Source: Ischnura elegans (taxonomy: Eukaryota > Arthropoda > Insecta > Odonata > Coenagrionidae). From it: DNA of 64,000 nt. The notes under the pieces were generated by a model, which was given only the letters and a program-made list of their open reading frames with translations, did not search any database and was not told the DNA's origin. Location: the NCBI RefSeq assembly GCF_921293095.1, contig NC_060258.1, positions 4,960,001 to 5,024,000 of the forward strand. Direction: 5' to 3'. A program made the translations under genes and the position numbers. Below are positions 59,836 through 64,000 of this stretch, piece after piece; position 1 is the first letter of the stretch; each line of letters begins with the position of its first letter.

Positions 59836-62800
59836 TCATAGTAAAAGCTCTGGGAAAACCACGTTTTTGGCGTAAGGTATCCCATCGATGAGTTTCTTCG
59901 GCGGAACGAGTACGATTATGTCTTCCGGCCTTCTCACGCGGCTCAATAAAACGTAGAGTAGACCGTGAGTGAAACAGTCGGTTCTGAGGTCCACTCCGAC
60001 GTACTCTATAGTCTGGCCCTGGCTCTTATGTCCTGTCATGGAGTATGCTAAGGCCAAGGGGAACTGGCGGCGGAGTATTTTAAGCGGAGAACCTTCGGTG
60101 AATGGGAATATGAAACTGATCCGGGGTATGCCGATGAGGTGTGTCTTCCCGGGAATTCGGACCGTGACGAGGCGGCGTGTAATAGCAGTCACGATGACTT
60201 TGGTCCCATTCACCAGTCCGTCTGCAATATTCAAATTCCTGATGATTAGGCATACCGATCCGACCTTGAGGCGCAAAACGTGGTCCGGAATGCCTTTTCC
60301 GGATGCCTTGTTCAACAGTTGGATGTCCACATCGAGTCCCTCGTCGTCTTCTTTGTAGACGCTGTCGGCGCTCCTCAGCTCATGCAGGCATCCTTCGTAA
60401 GAGTCGAGAACTAACTCATTTATTTCCTTGACGTTTACATTCAACGTGGAAAGAATCGCTCTCTTTGCGCAGAGCTCGGGTTGGCTCAGAACGCAGGGTG
60501 GAAAGACCTCGTCGATAAGTTGCCGCAGAGATGTCACAGCCCTTAGTCCTCGAAGTGGTATCAGCGTCTCTTGTAGCCGTCCCTCGCCGAAGGGGATGGA
60601 GTCGATGGTGCCGTTGCCAACCTGGAGGAGGAAGTCGGAGTAATCCTTGCAGTTACTCGTTCGTTGTGGCGTTGTCAAGGAAAATACCTTGAAGATCCTC
60701 CACATCGGTGACGACCGCAGGGAAACACGCGCTACATCTGCGGGGGTGCGCGCTTTTTCCACGACGGGTGGGATTTGCCTAAAGTCACCGGAACAGACGA
60801 ATATCTTTCCTCCGAACGGCAAATCATTATCCATAAGATCCCTAAGTGACCTATCTATAATTTGAAACAAAAAGTGATGAGCCATCGGTGCCTCGTCGAA
60901 GATAATGATTTTTGCTTCTCTCACGAGTTGAGCCCGCTGCGAACCGTTGCTCACGTTCCAATATCCAGTTCCGTCCCCTAAATCGAGGGGGAGGCGGAAC
61001 ATGCTGTGGGCCGTAGTCCCTCCTTCCATGTTGGACGCCGCGATCCCCGAGCTGGCAACTGCCAAAGCAACAAATCCGTGTCCGCGCGCGTACGCTAGAA
61101 TGACGCTGATGAGTGCGGTTTTTCCATAGCCGCCCGGCCCGTCGAGGAACAATATTCTATCCCCTCTTATTTCATCCTGGATGAGGGTTTTGACGTGGGA
61201 GAAAGCACGTTTCTGGTCCTCGGAAAGCCTTGGCTCCCACTCCTCCACGAAAGACCTCAACTGTTCCCTTCCGTAACGAACCTGCTCTCTACTCAATTCG
61301 GTAGTGTCGTCGTCGACGTGCGGAAGCCCGTGATCGGTGAGACAAGAACCCTGACGCCTGAGGCTCCTATCGATAGCTAAAAGAGTTAATCGGTACGCTA
61401 CCTCGGGGTTTTCGGGATGCCGGTCTAAATGATCCTCACTCAGGGCATCCTTAAATTTCTCCCAAAGGATGGCCGCTGGTGCGCCTACATTGCAGAGAAG
61501 AACGAAGAATGACCGCAATGCATTTGCAAGCATGAACGCCGAGGCCTCTTTCATGGCATCGCTGAATTCCTCCTCGTCCTCGATCAAGCCTAAAGTACGC
61601 GCGACTTCCTGAAACGTGCGGCAATGACCTACCCCGCGGGACAAAAGGTCGGCGTAACCACGGCAAGGAGTGGTCATGAGAAGGATCCTTAAGTAATACT
61701 GTTCGCCTCGGTTAGGTGAAATCCAAAGCAACCTACAGACTTTTTCCCCGCGCTTGCGAGCGGTAACGTAATGCACGCCGTCCGGGTGCTCGAAAAAGAC
61801 GTCAGTACGCGGAGAACGGGAGTGGACTATGCACGTCTCGTAAAAACTCTGGTACGTCAAGTCGTCAAAAATGGGGTCTCGCGGACGGTCGAAGTAAATC
61901 ATTAATTTGGAAGAGGCGGAAGACGCGATTTCTGTCAAATTACTCTCGCGAGGCCTGTATATGACTTGTTGTTTCCCTTCCAAGTGGACGGGAAGGCATT
62001 CCACGGTGGGCTCCAATTTAGAAATGGGGAACTCAAGCAAACGCCAGCAGGCGTCGCTGGCGCCTATCATGCGCTTTGTGGCATACTGCTCGACCTCGTT
62101 CTCTTGCAATCCTATCGGGGTCACGGTGACGTTTTGCAGTGAGCCACCCTTCATTAGGTATTTAAACAAATATTTAACTACGCGGCGAGTGGATGCAAGT
62201 TCTAAGTTTATGTGCGCCTCGTACTTCAACATCAACGCGGCGTTGTACGGGACCACCCATCCGTCGTGCACTGTAATTTCCCTGCGTCGCGTGGTGATAA
62301 TCCCCCGATTCGAATAATTGCGCCTATACTGAACGAAACCTCTTTCGTCCACGTGGGTTGTTTCGCAAGACGGTTTGGGATAGAATTTACCGCAACAACC
62401 TTTCGCGTCATCCCAACATGGAAAGTCGGTGCGGTAGTCGGTACCGCACGGGCCGTGGATCATGTGTTGCAATACTAATTTCCTAAGTCGTCCACCGGCC
62501 TCGTAGTCGGATGGAATGTCTGCGCGAATTACCTCGTCGATTTCTGCCGCTTGTACCGGTTCCCCTCCGTGTACCTTGAAAACTATGTGCGCGTGAGGCA
62601 ATCCCCGCATTTGCATTTCGATGACGTAGACGAAGTAGGCGGGGCGCCCAAAAAATGCTCCGCTACGCAAGTCCCTTATCAATTCCCCGAGCTTTATGCT
62701 AAATATCCTGCAGGCTGTGGAAGGATCACTGCGCTTGCTTCCGTGGGGGCACGCCTTACTATTTTCCTCCCAGTGAGCGCTATAGGTAAACGTGAGAAAG

Positions 62801-63099
62801 TACGTCGGCGCTCCCAACCGCGATACTAGAGCCATGGCGTTCTCGTAGTGGACCTTCATGTACCGGGGTCCTCCGGTGAACGTGCTCGGAAGGTAAACTT
62901 TCCCCGGACGCACGCCACCTTCTCCTTGAACTGTTTCGTCACCCTCGATATCTCGTCGAACCTGTCCTTGTTCCTGTCTTCCTACGTCTATCAGTTCGTC
63001 CAGAGGTGCGATCCGCGTGGCGGTTGCGGAGGAGGATCGCATCTGGGAATAGCGGATGAAACGTAGCCGCTCTTCTTCGTACCGGGCGAACATTTCCAC
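59836..63099 (-). CDS. Helitron Rep-helicase, catalytic part, copy 2
   Basis: A 1,087-residue frame with the same protein sequence as 19872-23135. The HUH pair, the tyrosine pair, Walker A and B and the C-terminal helicase motifs are all present. The upstream frame is again separated by a TAG at 63112-63114. Confidence 0.93.
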   Translation of the reverse strand: MEMFARYEEERLRFIRYSQMRSSSATATRIAPLDELIDVGRQEQGQVRRDIEGDETVQGEGGVRPGKVYLPSTFTGGPRYMKVHYENAMALVSRLGAPTYFLTFTYSAHWEENSKACPHGSKRSDPSTACRIFSIKLGELIRDLRSGAFFGRPAYFVYVIEMQMRGLPHAHIVFKVHGGEPVQAAEIDEVIRADIPSDYEAGGRLRKLVLQHMIHGPCGTDYRTDFPCWDDAKGCCGKFYPKPSCETTHVDERGFVQYRRNYSNRGIITTRRREITVHDGWVVPYNAALMLKYEAHINLELASTRRVVKYLFKYLMKGGSLQNVTVTPIGLQENEVEQYATKRMIGASDACWRLLEFPISKLEPTVECLPVHLEGKQQVIYRPRESNLTEIASSASSKLMIYFDRPRDPIFDDLTYQSFYETCIVHSRSPRTDVFFEHPDGVHYVTARKRGEKVCRLLWISPNRGEQYYLRILLMTTPCRGYADLLSRGVGHCRTFQEVARTLGLIEDEEEFSDAMKEASAFMLANALRSFFVLLCNVGAPAAILWEKFKDALSEDHLDRHPENPEVAYRLTLLAIDRSLRRQGSCLTDHGLPHVDDDTTELSREQVRYGREQLRSFVEEWEPRLSEDQKRAFSHVKTLIQDEIRGDRILFLDGPGGYGKTALISVILAYARGHGFVALAVASSGIAASNMEGGTTAHSMFRLPLDLGDGTGYWNVSNGSQRAQLVREAKIIIFDEAPMAHHFLFQIIDRSLRDLMDNDLPFGGKIFVCSGDFRQIPPVVEKARTPADVARVSLRSSPMWRIFKVFSLTTPQRTSNCKDYSDFLLQVGNGTIDSIPFGEGRLQETLIPLRGLRAVTSLRQLIDEVFPPCVLSQPELCAKRAILSTLNVNVKEINELVLDSYEGCLHELRSADSVYKEDDEGLDVDIQLLNKASGKGIPDHVLRLKVGSVCLIIRNLNIADGLVNGTKVIVTAITRRLVTVRIPGKTHLIGIPRISFIFPFTEGSPLKILRRQFPLALAYSMTGHKSQGQTIEYVGVDLRTDCFTHGLLYVLLSRVRRPEDIIVLVPPKKLIDGIPYAKNVVFPELLL

Positions 63100-63111
63100 T
63101 TGCCACGCCTG

Positions 63112-64000
63112 CTATAAACGCCCCAAGTGGGAAAATCGGCATTCGGACAGCAGTAGGCATCTTGCGTAGTTGAACTGCGTGAGCTTTCTTCCTTGGTTAT
63201 CCTTCATTCCCACGTGCCAACCCAAATTACCGTGGGGGTAGAGCAACGGATATTGGAACGGCTCCATAAGAGGACTCAAGAGGTCTATTGAGGACGGTCT
63301 TCGGTCACTCCTCTTCCATATTGTCAATTTCCTAGGATCGTATGCTGCGTCCTCCGTGCTCATGGCGGCGTGCACCTCGATACCAGTTTGTCTATCTCCA
63401 AGTCTCGGACCGTGAGTGGATCTGCTCGTCACTTCGAAAGTGAGGTGCGCGTCGATTGATGGCTCCGCACTCAGGCGACGGAATTCCTCGATGAACGGAT
63501 TCACACTTGTGATGTAACAGTCAATTTCTTCAATGACGTCCGTGCTGAGCGTTCTTCCCAGCGCTATGTTTCTTCGTTCTTCGCCGTCGTCTATGTAAAG
63601 GCGACAGCGGTTCACGAACTGAGTATTACCTCCTCTCGTGGTGAACCTTTGCCCTCGAGCTTCCAGAGCGTGCACATGATGGTACATCCTACCTTCTATC
63701 TTAAAAAATGACAGCCCACTTGGGTGCCTGTACCCACCACTGACCTCTAGCGCGCAGAAGGCGAACAGGTCGTTGTACGCTCGCGATCTACCCAAGAATG
63801 CTCTATTGGAATAAAACGGTGCGTCTAGGGAAGGCAGCCGCTGCACATTAAACGATCCCTCCCCGCAGCACCACTTTCTACGTTCCTTCTCCTCGTCGAA
63901 AAGCCTAGCGCCACAGTGAGAGCATCGATGCACGCCTTCTTCCCAAAGCGATACCCTCTTCAACTTGAAAGGCGCGACGTCGTCCAGAGCCGCTCCATTC
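63112..64000 (-). CDS. Helitron Rep-helicase, N-terminal part, copy 2 (runs off window)
   Basis: Same frame as 23148-24036, containing the zinc-finger-like cluster HRCSHCGARLF...KWCCGEG and ending in the same amber codon. The 14-residue repeats and the junction with the protease ORF lie beyond 64000. Confidence 0.88.
   Translation of the reverse strand, partial: NGAALDDVAPFKLKRVSLWEEGVHRCSHCGARLFDEEKERRKWCCGEGSFNVQRLPSLDAPFYSNRAFLGRSRAYNDLFAFCALEVSGGYRHPSGLSFFKIEGRMYHHVHALEARGQRFTTRGGNTQFVNRCRLYIDDGEERRNIALGRTLSTDVIEEIDCYITSVNPFIEEFRRLSAEPSIDAHLTFEVTSRSTHGPRLGDRQTGIEVHAAMSTEDAAYDPRKLTIWKRSDRRPSSIDLLSPLMEPFQYPLLYPHGNLGWHVGMKDNQGRKLTQFNYARCLLLSECRFSHLGRL

Larger units (their letters stand above)
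57523..64000 (-). mobile_element. Helitron, copy 2 (cut by window end)
   Basis: Identical layout to 17559-24036, offset 39,964 bp. The only difference I noticed is a silent ATT/ATA change in the Rep domain. The protease-like ORF lies beyond the window. Confidence 0.9.

Overview
The window looks like repeat-rich animal DNA, probably from an arthropod. It is AT-rich, with GC-rich blocks that show no obvious CpG loss. The genes I can model are spliced with very short introns (63-100 nt), and the mobile elements are of animal type: rolling-circle Helitrons, a hAT-type MITE and fold-back elements. I see no rRNA, tRNA or CRISPR array, and nothing that reads as bacterial. The species cannot be named from the sequence.

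Layout. (1) 1-17558 is a tandem array of ~3.23-3.27 kb units. Each unit has a GC-rich half packed with short hairpins and an AT-rich half of direct repeats. Two subtypes occur in the order (partial)-A-B-A-A-B. (2) 17559 to at least 25.4 kb is a Helitron on the minus strand. It carries a herpesvirus-type (C76-like) cysteine protease ORF, a zinc-finger plus Rep/PIF1-helicase protein split by one amber codon, a ~278 bp repeat block, and a putative three-exon gene on the opposite strand near its 3' end. (3) About 25.5-49.8 kb is a mosaic of local duplications, a diverged satellite family, several small DNA elements, and one five-exon gene for an SGNH/GDSL-type hydrolase (41211-42210, minus) with a partial second copy. 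(4) 49835-57522 is a second, shorter piece of the array (B-A-B order, with deletions). (5) 57523-64000 is a second, almost identical copy of the Helitron, cut by the window end.

How the parts fit. Array units and Helitron share their terminal ~45 bp (a 9-bp-stem hairpin plus a second GC hairpin), and units abut head to tail with the same junction. The simplest reading is that the units are non-autonomous relatives of the Helitron, amplified in tandem by rolling-circle replication that ran past its 3' terminator. The hairpin blocks appear to be an expansion of the hairpin type found once or twice in the Helitron's own 3' end. Nearly every open frame inside the GC blocks is a by-product of the hairpin repeats and is not annotated as a gene.
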